A stretch of DNA of 14,371 nt from an uncultured Lachnospiraceae bacterium. GTDB lineage: Bacteria; Bacillota; Clostridia; Lachnospirales; Lachnospiraceae. Shown piece after piece: positions 7,173 to 13,843 of this stretch. How positions within the stretch are numbered: the first letter of the stretch is position 1; each line of letters starts with the position of its first letter. The translations under genes were made by a program, and so were the position numbers. The DNA lies in contig CAJUQJ010000069.1 of assembly GCA_910588215.1 (NCBI GenBank), positions 1 through 14,371 of the forward strand, written 5' to 3'. The notes under the pieces are model-generated. The model was not told the DNA's origin. It made no database searches and saw only the letters and a list, made by a program, of their open reading frames with translations.

Positions 7173-7313
7173 CTAAACACCCATATCCTACATTATGATA
7201 CCACCATGAATAGAAGTGGGTGTTTAGAAAATTATGCACACAAAATCGGAGATTTTGGCGCGTTCACGGAGTCCGCAGTGTAATGCGTACTCTTGATTGA
7301 CAGGTTACTTCTA
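7173..7313. repeat. 141-bp direct repeat, copy B
   Basis: Second copy of the element at 3804-3944 (5 mismatches). Its leading inverted repeat is perfect and, with flanking bases, reaches 13 bp (TTCTAAACACCCA / TGGGTGTTTAGAA), followed by the same CAAAATC-GGA-GATTTTG hairpin. It lies 46 bp beyond the stop of the cyclophilin-like lipoprotein gene, the same relative position and orientation that copy A has to the kinase gene. No terminal inverted repeats joining the two ends are seen. Confidence 0.95.
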
Positions 7314-7359
7314 TAATAATAAGTTTTGTGTCACTTACCCCATATATTCTCTCAAAGTC

Positions 7360-8067
7360 CTATTCCAGCGAAAAAAACACCGTCACCTCTCCACTTCCAA
7401 GCGCATCTTCCCAACCGGTCAGATCATCAATATGCCCCAATCTCGTGTAGCTCCAGGAATTAGAACCATAGAAAATAACAATCTGACTTCCATTATATAA
7501 AACGATATCCCCGGCCTGTGTCGTGGTCTGGCTGTTGTTTACCGGAAGGCTTGCTCCCAGAGGACCTACCTTTTCAAATCCGGAATAGTCACTCATCTGG
7601 ATTGCTACCGGTCTCTCCTGCATCATTTCCACCAACGCAGACACTGCTTCATTCTCTTCCAGTGTCGCTGAAAATACCACATCACCAACCTGCACATTCA
7701 TATTTGCCACTTTATTTTCCTCCGTATTATTCTGAATATCTGTTTCTGCCGTATCCGTTTCATTCCTCCCGGTTTCCTTCACAGATTCAGCTTCTCTTGC
7801 ATCCTCCATCGATTCTGCCACGTTTTCAGATCCATCCACTATGGTATTCTCTGATATTGTTTCATCCGCAGTTTTCGTGGAATCCATAGCCACAGAGGAT
7901 TCATCTGCATTCTTCGAGTTGCTCGAACTATCAGATTGTGAGGAACTCTCTATCGTAGAAAGTTCTGCCTGGCGGCTGGGTGTCTGAGCCTGTGTATCAT
8001 TCTTTCCACAGGCTGCCATACAAGACAGGATGATGGCCAGATATAAAACTGTATAAAATTTTCTCAT
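7360..8067 (-). CDS. Cyclophilin-like fold lipoprotein
   Basis: A 235-residue lipoprotein with signal peptide and lipobox MAAC (Cys at residue 20). A long Ser/Thr/Glu/Asp-rich, low-complexity linker (about 25-120) would hold the domain away from the membrane. The C-terminal 110 residues have the cyclophilin-like family pattern: a VQVGDVVFSATLEENEAVSAL opening split as VQVGDVVFSAT and LEENEAVSALVEMM, a FEKVGPLGASLP segment, a GDIVLYNGSQIVIFYGSNSW core and the GRL-like YTRLGHI end. The family is structurally related to cyclophilins but lacks proven isomerase activity. GGAG precedes the ATG. It is the last gene of the DUF3737-MATE-LysE set, about 38 bp after the broken LysE gene. In related genomes, to my knowledge, this family often accompanies flavodoxins and LysR regulators. 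Confidence 0.82.
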   Translation of the reverse strand: MRKFYTVLYLAIILSCMAACGKNDTQAQTPSRQAELSTIESSSQSDSSSNSKNADESSVAMDSTKTADETISENTIVDGSENVAESMEDAREAESVKETGRNETDTAETDIQNNTEENKVANMNVQVGDVVFSATLEENEAVSALVEMMQERPVAIQMSDYSGFEKVGPLGASLPVNNSQTTTQAGDIVLYNGSQIVIFYGSNSWSYTRLGHIDDLTGWEDALGSGEVTVFFSLE

Positions 8068-8104
8068 CGTATACCTGCTCCTTTTTTAACTTTTTCACAT
8101 AATT

Positions 8105-8469
8105 TCATATCGGGATTGCCCTTATAAAAACAAGGATTCCAAACAAGCTCAATACTACTCCGAAAATCCGGTTCATCTTCAGGAAACTGTCCACCCGTTT
8201 CTCTTTTTTGGCCAGAGCAACCGCAGCAGCAAGCCCTCCCCACCATAGGTAGGTTCCAACAAACACTCCCAAAACTACCAGCCATCCACCCGCTTTTGTG
8301 TTATCTCCTGCAATACCAAACCAGGAAAAAGCAAACAGAAAGGTCAGGATTGCCGCCGGATTCCCATAAACAGGACAATGGTTCCTCCCACCAGATGAAT
8401 AGCCCCCTGGCATTGCAGAAGAAAATCTGAAATTATGGTCAGGCCAATCAGAATACCCTTAAAAAACAT
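8105..8469 (-). pseudogene. LysE-family exporter, internally deleted
   Basis: A good ribosome binding site (GAGGTG, 3 bases before ATG at 8469) starts MFFKGILIGL, which then jumps directly to TIISDFLLQCQGAIHLVGG; the usual first two or so transmembrane segments are missing. After LFMGIR this frame stops (TGA 8344-8346), while the adjacent frame resumes with NPAAILTFLFAFSWFGIAG and runs through three hydrophobic segments to FGILVFIRAIPI. The family normally has about 200-230 residues; only about 120 codons remain in two frames. So at least two deletions have occurred, the second shifting the frame. It lies 12 bp after the MATE gene and was probably part of that operon, exporting an amino acid or similar small solute when intact. 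Confidence 0.85.
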
Positions 8470-8481
8470 ATTCACCTCTTG

Positions 8482-9858
8482 TCATTCACTGCACATTACT
8501 GTCAATGCTCCTAAACTCTTCCCTGATTCTTTTTTCCAGAGAATCATTCCTACAGGAATCACCAGCGCTTCTGCCAGCACGAACGCCCACCAGATCAATG
8601 ACAACTCACCAAACCAGGAAACAGCTGTAATCAAAAGCACCGGCATGACCACCTGCCTGCTCAAAGTAAGCAGCATACTCTGGACTCCCATTCCCAATCC
8701 TTGAAAAGCGGATGAAAAGGTAAGGCATACATTGGAGAGAAGATAGCTTACCGCCATGATCCGCAGAGCCGTCAAGCCTATCGCAAGCATTTCTTCCGAA
8801 GCATCAAACAACAAAAGTACCTGTTCCGGCACGATTTCCATAATGAGAAAAAATACACTGTAAAGCATAACGGAATACAGCATCGCCCACCGGCAGCTCT
8901 GATATATCCTTTCCGGTTTTTTCGCTCCATAATTGTACGCCACAATGGGAATCAGCCCGCTTCCCATCCCATTCACCCCGACAGTCACAAGCCCCTGTAT
9001 TTTTACGCAGGCTCCATAGACGGCAACCGCCATGGGTGTAATGGCCATGAGGACTGAATTCACATAAATTGCCAGCACAGAAGTAATTACCTGCACAGAT
9101 GTACTTGGTATCCCAACTTTTAAGATTGCCGCCATATACCCTGTATCTGCCTTTATAGTAAAACGGATTGGAATTTCCCGATTCCATCTGCGGTTAATAA
9201 AATACCCGGCGAAGCAGCCAATCCACTGGCCGATTACGGTAGCCAGAGCCGCGCCTGCCGTCCCCATAGCCGGAAGTCCAAAGTACCCGAAAATAAGGAT
9301 TGGATCTAACACCAAATTGGTGATGGAAGCGGCAGAAAGCGTAAATAAAAACAGTGAAGATTTTCCGCTTGCCATCACAAAACGATCAAACACCCATTGT
9401 CCCATCATACCCAGGGAGCCCAGCATACAGATTCGCAGGTATGGGATTCCATATCCCATAATGGTTTCGGCTCCGCCGGACTGCCATCTGAAATAGGGTT
9501 TCATCACAGTTAGTTCCAGCATAACAACCAGTACCCATGCCAGAAATGCCAATACCAGCGCGGCAGATGCCGTTTTCTTTACTCTGTCCTGGTTCTTCTC
9601 TCCTAATGCCCTGGAGATTACCGCATTCAATCCCACAGCAATGCCAAGTCCCATGGCAGACATAATGATCTGAACCGGCGCCGCCAGTGATAATGCAGTC
9701 AATGCCTCTTCTGATATCCTGGCAACAAACACGCTGTCCACAAAATTATAAAGAGAATTGATCAGCAGGGAAATCATCAGCGGCAATCCGGTTTTCAGCA
9801 CTAAACCTGATATTTTCGCCGTTCCCATAGGATTCTCCTGCGGCAGCATTTCTTCCAT
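8482..9858 (-). CDS. MATE family multidrug/metabolite exporter
   Basis: A 458-residue polytopic membrane protein with the MATE layout of twelve hydrophobic segments in two homologous halves. Recognisable family text includes PLMISLLINSLYNFVDSVF near the N-terminus with the VARI..EALTALSLAAPVQ loop, GLGIAVGLNAVISRALGEK, and in the second half GMGSGLIPIVAYNYGAKKPER. It would export cationic or organic compounds using Na+ or H+. The ATG at 9858 is chosen over an upstream one at 9873 because GGAGGG stands 7 bases before it. It follows the DUF3737 gene by 35 bp and precedes the broken LysE gene by 12 bp, so one transcript is likely. Confidence 0.95.
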   Translation of the reverse strand: MEEMLPQENPMGTAKISGLVLKTGLPLMISLLINSLYNFVDSVFVARISEEALTALSLAAPVQIIMSAMGLGIAVGLNAVISRALGEKNQDRVKKTASAALVLAFLAWVLVVMLELTVMKPYFRWQSGGAETIMGYGIPYLRICMLGSLGMMGQWVFDRFVMASGKSSLFLFTLSAASITNLVLDPILIFGYFGLPAMGTAGAALATVIGQWIGCFAGYFINRRWNREIPIRFTIKADTGYMAAILKVGIPSTSVQVITSVLAIYVNSVLMAITPMAVAVYGACVKIQGLVTVGVNGMGSGLIPIVAYNYGAKKPERIYQSCRWAMLYSVMLYSVFFLIMEIVPEQVLLLFDASEEMLAIGLTALRIMAVSYLLSNVCLTFSSAFQGLGMGVQSMLLTLSRQVVMPVLLITAVSWFGELSLIWWAFVLAEALVIPVGMILWKKESGKSLGALTVMCSE

Positions 9859-9893
9859 GTAAAATCCCTCCATTCAATAAGCCAAAAGAAGTG

Positions 9894-10778
9894 TCAGGCG
9901 GTTTTTTCCGACAGGGTGGTATATGTCTCTTTTACTGCTTTTAAGCCGCCAATCATTACCTCTCCTTTTGCAAGTTGATCATCCATGATCACTTCTCCTA
10001 CCTCCGGCACACAGATCCGGCCGGACAGCGGATTTTTGATACTGTCAACTTTTGTTGTAATGACTGCATCCACTTCCGATTTCTCGAAAGCAAGGTCGGT
10101 ATCCACCATTTCACAATCGACCAGTTTCAGGTTCTTACAGTAACACAGAGGCTGCGTCCCGATGATCTTACAGCGGATCAGTGTCAGGCCGTCCGAGTAC
10201 CATGCCAGATATTCCCCTTTAACCACGCTGTCTTTGACGGTTATGTTCTCTCCATGCCAGAACGCATCCTTTGTATCAAATACGCAGTTTTCAAAGGTGG
10301 CGTTTTTGATATACTGGAAGGAATATTTTCCCTTAAACTCCACGCCGCGGAATGCCAGATCTTCCGACCGCATCATAAAATACTCGCTGACCGCCGTGGT
10401 ATCTTCCATGCGGATTCCCCTGGTAGACCATCCGAACTCCGGAGAGATGATATCGCAGTTTTTGATTACAACATCTCTGCACTCTCTGAGCGCCTTGATC
10501 CCATGCAGCTTCGTATCCGTAATCTCTACATGGTCGGAATACCAGAGAGCTGCCCTGCAAGCTTGCGTCATTTCCGAATCCTTAATGGAAAGCCCATGGT
10601 CATGCCAGAAGGGATAGCGCAGATTGAAAAAACAATGCGCCGTTTCGATATTTCTTCCCTCTTTGAAGGCGCTCTCCCCATCTGCCGGCCCGTCAAAAGA
10701 GCAGTTTTGCACCAACACATTCTCGCTTCCATAAAGAGCACGCTCCATGTCAAAAGTCTGATTTTCAATTACTTTCAT
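9894..10778 (-). CDS. DUF3737 family right-handed beta-helix protein
   Basis: A 294-residue protein without signal peptide. It is built from short repeating strands with stacked polar and aromatic positions (for example VLVQNCSFDG, VEITDTKLHG, VVIKNCDIIS, ATFENCVFDT, LTLIRCKIIG, LKLVDCEMVD), the pattern of a right-handed parallel beta-helix. The paired PFWHDHGLSIKD and AFWHGENITVKD turns and the GWSTRGIRMEDT segment mark the DUF3737 family, whose length it matches. The biochemical role is unknown; the fold occurs in carbohydrate-active enzymes but no catalytic site is evident. The ATG at 10778 has GGAGG 8 bases upstream and is preferred to one at 10793. It is the first gene of the MATE operon. 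Confidence 0.92.
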   Translation of the reverse strand: MKVIENQTFDMERALYGSENVLVQNCSFDGPADGESAFKEGRNIETAHCFFNLRYPFWHDHGLSIKDSEMTQACRAALWYSDHVEITDTKLHGIKALRECRDVVIKNCDIISPEFGWSTRGIRMEDTTAVSEYFMMRSEDLAFRGVEFKGKYSFQYIKNATFENCVFDTKDAFWHGENITVKDSVVKGEYLAWYSDGLTLIRCKIIGTQPLCYCKNLKLVDCEMVDTDLAFEKSEVDAVITTKVDSIKNPLSGRICVPEVGEVIMDDQLAKGEVMIGGLKAVKETYTTLSEKTA

Positions 10779-10842
10779 CTTGATTTCCTCCACTTCGATT
10801 TCATAATTTTTTTGTGTTTCTTTACATTAGTTTGATATTTCT

Positions 10843-11412
10843 TCAACACAGGTATCTGCCATCCTGATTTTCCACCGACAGGATACTGCAGTCGAAAAGA
10901 ACTTCTTCTTTTTGAATTTCCCGTGCCAGCAGTGAAGTGATATAAGCAGCAACAGCCGCATCAGAGGCGGCTCCTCCCTGCTCCAAGAATGTGTCAAATC
11001 CATACTCCCCTTTATACCGGATCATTGACAATCCTGTTTCTAGTACTCCGTACTGAAAACCCTTGTGCAAATATTTCGGTCTATTTTCCCGATTGCACAA
11101 GCCCAGAATACTCAACGTAGCCCGCTACGCCTCCGTTTCTGAACTTGTACACTCGAAAAAATATCCTCGAAAATTTGCACAGGAACTTCAAGTACGGAGT
11201 ACTAGTTCCGTGATTTCAGAAGTAGGAGTGACCCGGACTGCATTTTTATCCCTGCTTTCTTTTCCGTTTCCTTCTCTCACTGCATCTTCTTCCTCTGTCT
11301 GGCTTTTCCGGCTTTCTTCGCTATGGCTCTTTGCCGCGTCCTGCTCACCGGAACCTTTTCCGCATCCTGACAGCAGCTCTGCCGCCCCCAGTATCAAAAG
11401 CAGACATATCAA
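10843..11412 (-). pseudogene. Linear amide C-N hydrolase lipoprotein, interrupted and truncated
   Basis: The gene began as a lipoprotein: a hydrophobic segment and lipobox LLSGC, then a Ser/Glu/Lys-rich linker up to SEITEL. There a 162-bp insertion (see the MITE entry) brings an immediate stop (VLRT-stop). The same frame resumes at ETGLSMIRYKGEYGF and runs to FDCSILSVENQDGRYLC, then TGA. The family (choloylglycine/penicillin acylase-like Ntn hydrolases) has the nucleophile Cys in this DCSxL motif followed by LFGRNFDW; here the codon expected to be Gly is TGA, the next two codons still give RN, and the rest of the enzyme is gone. At the 5' end no in-frame ATG exists; a GTG with a good ribosome binding site is two bases out of frame (AGAGA for AGA). 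It formerly hydrolysed an amide outside the cell; the substrate is unknown. Confidence 0.75.
11040..11205. mobile_element. 158-bp MITE-like element with CTAG target duplication
   Basis: Near-perfect terminal inverted repeats of about 35 bp (outermost TACTCCGTACT, then GTGCAAAT and TTTCG on both ends) enclose a non-coding core with a CGTAG-CCCG-CTACG hairpin and an internal CTTGTGCAA/TTGCACAAG pair. CTAG occurs at both junctions (11040-11043 and 11202-11205); a TA duplication is an equally valid reading. Removing 162 bp rejoins the host codons as SEITEL-ETGLSMIRY, in frame. There is no transposase, so the element is non-autonomous. Confidence 0.85.
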
Positions 11413-11535
11413 AAATCTCTTTTCACTTTTTTCACTTCCTTTTCTGCGACTGTAGCTATGTGTATCCTACGAAATATACTTTAACTGCTTCGGATAACAT
11501 CCACCTAACAGAAAAATAAACAATTTCTAAGTCAA

Positions 11536-11594
11536 ATACCCCGCAGCAAGCTGACGGGGCATCCAACTTGCAACGCAGCAGAGCTGCGGGGTAT
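11536..11594. repeat. Hairpin-forming intergenic repeat (includes 25-bp repeat copy 2)
   Basis: The perfect 12-bp inverted repeat ATACCCCGCAGC / GCTGCGGGGTAT spans 59 bp. A smaller hairpin is nested inside its left half: CCCCG-CAGC-AA-GCTG-A-CGGGG, with one bulged A. The left half (11542-11566) is shared with 6750-6774. It lies between the dead hydrolase gene and a transposase tail, so it is not obviously the terminator of any gene here. Confidence 0.75.
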
Positions 11595-11893
11595 CTGACC
11601 CTCGCGGCATTCGCCAAATACTCGTGCAAGCACGGTACTCGGCTCATTGCTCGCGGGAATGAATTCTTGCAGATTTCTCAATTGCTTTTTGTTTCTGGAT
11701 TTATCTTAACAAGATTGTTTATAGATAGCAAATACTTATACTTTATTCATTTAACTAGGCATTTTCTATGATTATTAGCACACAACCCATCTCTCCTATT
11801 CGATTAGACAATCAGACGGGGACAACGTTTCCCTCTGTTCGCACGTTGCATATCTGTTAACTCCTACTAACATAATCTCACTGAGGTGTATAA
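11595..11893. other. Non-coding stretch without recognisable genes
   Basis: This stretch follows the hairpin repeat. Its first 70 bp are GC-rich and contain a CGTG-CAAG-CACG hairpin and CTCGCGG/CGCGGG stretches that may belong to the same repeat family. The remainder is AT-rich, with no credible ORF, RNA gene or promoter that I can defend. Confidence 0.5.
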
Positions 11894-12106
11894 AAAAATA
11901 CGCCAACCCAGAAAGTCAAGGTAAAGCGCTGGTTTCGTACCATGAAAGACCAGTGGATGGCAAGCCTTGATATGAGAGAATTTCACACTCTTGATAAACT
12001 CCGTGGAAGTCTTTATGCCTATGTCTCCCAGTATAATCAGAAGATCCATTCTTCACTGAACGGAAAGAGTTGCTTCTTTACCGTACATGAGCATTACCCC
12101 TTGTAA
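11894..12106 (+). pseudogene. C-terminal fragment of a DDE (rve-type) transposase
   Basis: The plus frame reads TPTQKVKVKRWFRTMKDQW, MASLDMREFHTLDKLRGSL, YAYVSQYNQKIHSSLNGKS, then degenerate residues and TAA. This is the end of an rve integrase-core transposase: the conserved Glu-equivalent region is replaced by KVKVKR, and the (F/W)RTMK, SLDMREF and YN...HSSL.G motifs follow. The N-terminal three quarters of the gene and any inverted repeats are missing, and the tail after SSLNGKS departs from the usual SPQDRFF ending. It is a relic of an insertion sequence between the dead hydrolase gene and the small protein gene. Confidence 0.8.
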
Positions 12107-12163
12107 TGTATTTCATCGTAGCATGGCGGGATAAAAGATTTCACAAAGATATCTAAACAATTG

Positions 12164-12418
12164 CTAAACTTTACAGACTGGTTTCTTTCCTGTCGGCGTT
12201 CTCTGGATCTGATAGATCAGATAATCCAGACAGGAAATCCTTCTTTCATCCGTGTGTACTCTGCCAAGCAAATATTCTCTCTGATGTTCCAGCAGTTCCA
12301 GCTGCTTTGCCTGCTGTCCTTTATCAAACCATCCCAGAAAATCTTGGATCATTCCGGTTTCACATCCGGCATCCTCCAGATTCTGTATAACGGATTCCCT
12401 GCTTCCTATAGCTACCAT
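12164..12418 (-). CDS. Small conserved protein of unknown function
   Basis: An 84-residue soluble, largely alpha-helical protein. The motifs NLEDAGCETGMIQDFL, the LLEHQREYLLGRVHTDERRI helix and ISCLDYLIYQIQ are those of a short helical family that I have seen widely in clostridial genomes beside LysR regulators, flavodoxins and cyclophilin-like genes; no function is known to me. Its ATG at 12418 has GGAGG 7 bases upstream and is chosen over an in-frame ATG at 12451 that lacks a ribosome binding site. It is divergent from the LysR gene with 179 bp between them, and a sigma-A-like promoter lies in the gap, so control by that regulator is likely. The gene it probably once preceded has been lost, because a transposase relic follows. 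Confidence 0.75.
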   Translation of the reverse strand: MVAIGSRESVIQNLEDAGCETGMIQDFLGWFDKGQQAKQLELLEHQREYLLGRVHTDERRISCLDYLIYQIQRTPTGKKPVCKV

Positions 12419-12477
12419 TCCTGCACCTCCTGACGTATTTGATAGCCGCACAGCTTGCTGTGGAGTTTCCGAATTTA

Positions 12478-12506
12478 ACTATAAATCCGCACAAGAAAAA
12501 TAGCAA
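12478..12506 (-). promoter_or_regulatory. Promoter of the small conserved protein gene
   Basis: On the minus strand, TTGCTA (12501-12506) and TATAGT (12478-12483) are separated by 17 bp, about 60 bp before the start codon. AACTATAAA at 12477-12485 is repeated in inverted form at 12528-12536, placing a dyad across the promoter that could bind the divergent LysR protein. Confidence 0.55.
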
Positions 12507-12533
12507 ATATTTATATATAATCCATTTTTATAG

Positions 12534-12562
12534 TTGAAACCTATTGTAGCTTGTGATAGGAT
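12534..12562 (+). promoter_or_regulatory. LysR gene promoter with overlapping T-N11-A operator
   Basis: TTGAAA (12534-12539) and TAGGAT (12557-12562) are 17 bp apart, 36 bp before the LysR start codon. Between and across them lies CTAT-N11-ATAG (12541-12559), a perfect LysR-type T-N11-A dyad. Occupancy would cover the -10 region, so negative autoregulation is the natural reading. Confidence 0.65.
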
Positions 12563-12597
12563 TTTTTTAACTGACATGGGTAATAAGGAGCGAAACT

Positions 12598-13485
12598 ATG
12601 GAAATACGTGTACTTCAATATTTTCTTGCCATCGCAAGAGAGCAAAGCATCATACGGGCTGCCGAGTCTCTTCATCTCTCACAGCCTACTCTTTCCACAC
12701 AGATCAAAAATATGGAAGAGGAATTGGGAAAACAGCTCCTGATCCGCGGCACAAAGGGTTCCCGCAAGGTTACGCTGACGGAAGAGGGAATGATTCTTCG
12801 GAAAAGGGCTGAGGAAATTCTGGATCTGGTAAAGAAAACGGAAAATGAAATTACCTGTTCCGATGATGTGGTCATCGGAGATGTCTATATTGGCGCCGGA
12901 GAGACAGATGGTATGCGCCTGTTGGCAAGAGCTGCCGGAAGATTAAAAAAACTTTATCCCGGAATCCATTACCATATTTCCAGCGGCAATTCTGTCTTTG
13001 TCAAAGAGCAGCTGGATAAAGGACTGATTGATTTCGGGATTATATTCGGAACGCCTGATACAAAGAAATATGAAGTATTAAAGCTCCCGTCAAAGGATAT
13101 CTGGGGTGTCTTAATGCGAAAGGATTCGCCATTGGCAGAAAAAGAATCTGTCTCTCCGGAAGACCTGTGGAATCAGCCATTGCTGATATCACAGCAGGAG
13201 ACTGAGGGCGGCAGAATGTCCCAGTGGATGAAGCGCCGCCTCTCGGAGCTGGATATCATCATGACTTATAATCTGCTGTTCAATGCTTCCCTGCTTGTGG
13301 AAGAGGGTTTGGGGTACGCTGTCTGTTTTGACCGTATCATCAATACTTCCGGTGACAGTATGCTCTGTTTCCGCCCCCTGTCACCGTCCATTGAGATTGA
13401 AATGTATATGATCTGGAAAAAATATCAGGTCTTTTCCAAGCCTGCGGAAAAGTTTTTGATGATGATGCAGGAGAACATGCAATAA
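12598..13485 (+). CDS. LysR family transcriptional regulator
   Basis: A 295-residue protein of standard LysR length. The winged helix-turn-helix occupies residues 1-60 (LQYFLAIAREQSIIRAAESL, then LSQPTLSTQIKNMEEELGK), followed by the linker helix to about 90. The periplasmic-binding-protein-like effector domain follows (GDVYIGAGETDGMRLLARAA; ISSGNSVFVKEQLDKGLIDFG). AAGGAG, 7 bases before the ATG, supports the start. The effector is unknown. It is divergent from the small protein gene and has its own T-N11-A box. The operon at 7360-10778, with its exporter and DUF3737, probably belonged to the same regulated cluster before insertions pushed it away; that link is inferred from gene-neighbourhood knowledge. 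Confidence 0.95.
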   Translation: MEIRVLQYFLAIAREQSIIRAAESLHLSQPTLSTQIKNMEEELGKQLLIRGTKGSRKVTLTEEGMILRKRAEEILDLVKKTENEITCSDDVVIGDVYIGAGETDGMRLLARAAGRLKKLYPGIHYHISSGNSVFVKEQLDKGLIDFGIIFGTPDTKKYEVLKLPSKDIWGVLMRKDSPLAEKESVSPEDLWNQPLLISQQETEGGRMSQWMKRRLSELDIIMTYNLLFNASLLVEEGLGYAVCFDRIINTSGDSMLCFRPLSPSIEIEMYMIWKKYQVFSKPAEKFLMMMQENMQ

Positions 13486-13554
13486 CACAAGTAGTTTACT
13501 TTATCACATACTGGTTATACCGATTCCATGCGCCTTTACGCTGTTATTCTAATA

Positions 13555-13773
13555 TTAAATGGATTTACGATTACGCCAAGTTAAAACATTGTCTATCGTT
13601 ACAATATCCAGCGTGTCCTCTGTTGCGTCCGTATCTTCTGGATGTAATGTTTTATACAGTTTCAACAAATTCTTTTTATCTTGAAACTCCCCCGCATCCA
13701 CATAATCAGATATTTGCCGTCCATTCTGTACTGCTTTTGCCGCCTGAAACATTTCTTTCCATATCTGTTCCAT
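13555..13773 (-). pseudogene. Chimeric short ORF: cytidine deaminase-like head, Rpn nuclease-like tail
   Basis: An open frame of 72 codons with a strong ribosome binding site (GGAGG, 7 bases before ATG at 13773). Residues 1-27 (MEQIWKEMFQAAKAVQN then GRQISDYVDAG) match the way cytidine deaminase-family proteins begin, just before their zinc site. From about residue 28 the text changes to FQDKKNLLKLYKTLHPEDT and IVTIDNVLT, which resembles the N-terminal region of Rpn/PD-(D/E)XK transposase-like nucleases, ending abruptly at WRNRKSI. Neither part retains a catalytic site: no HxE/PCxxC and no nuclease core. I read it as a deletion junction between two former genes that by chance stays open. It follows the acetyltransferase gene in the same direction. 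Confidence 0.5.
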
Positions 13774-13843
13774 ATAATTTCCTCCATTTTTTGATAGGTC
13801 TCGATTCCTCAGTATGTCAAACTGGAAATGGTTGAGAAAGACG

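Noticed and set aside
3804..7313. CRISPR array formed by the two repeats
   Set aside because: Only two copies, 141 bp long and 3.4 kb apart, with a gene between and no cas genes.
7292..7318. TTGACA followed by TATAAT at the end of repeat copy B (plus strand)
   Set aside because: Spacing is only 9 bp, and the TATAAT is outside the repeat and absent from copy A.
9975..10835. Long plus-strand open frame opposite the DUF3737 gene
   Set aside because: It is an antisense shadow: the minus strand has the ribosome binding site and clear family motifs; the plus product has no recognisable features.
13791..13820. TTGACA and TATCAA 18 bp apart on the minus strand, before the chimeric ORF
   Set aside because: Transcription would start at or within the ribosome binding site (13781-13785), leaving almost no leader; the ORF is more simply read through from the acetyltransferase gene.
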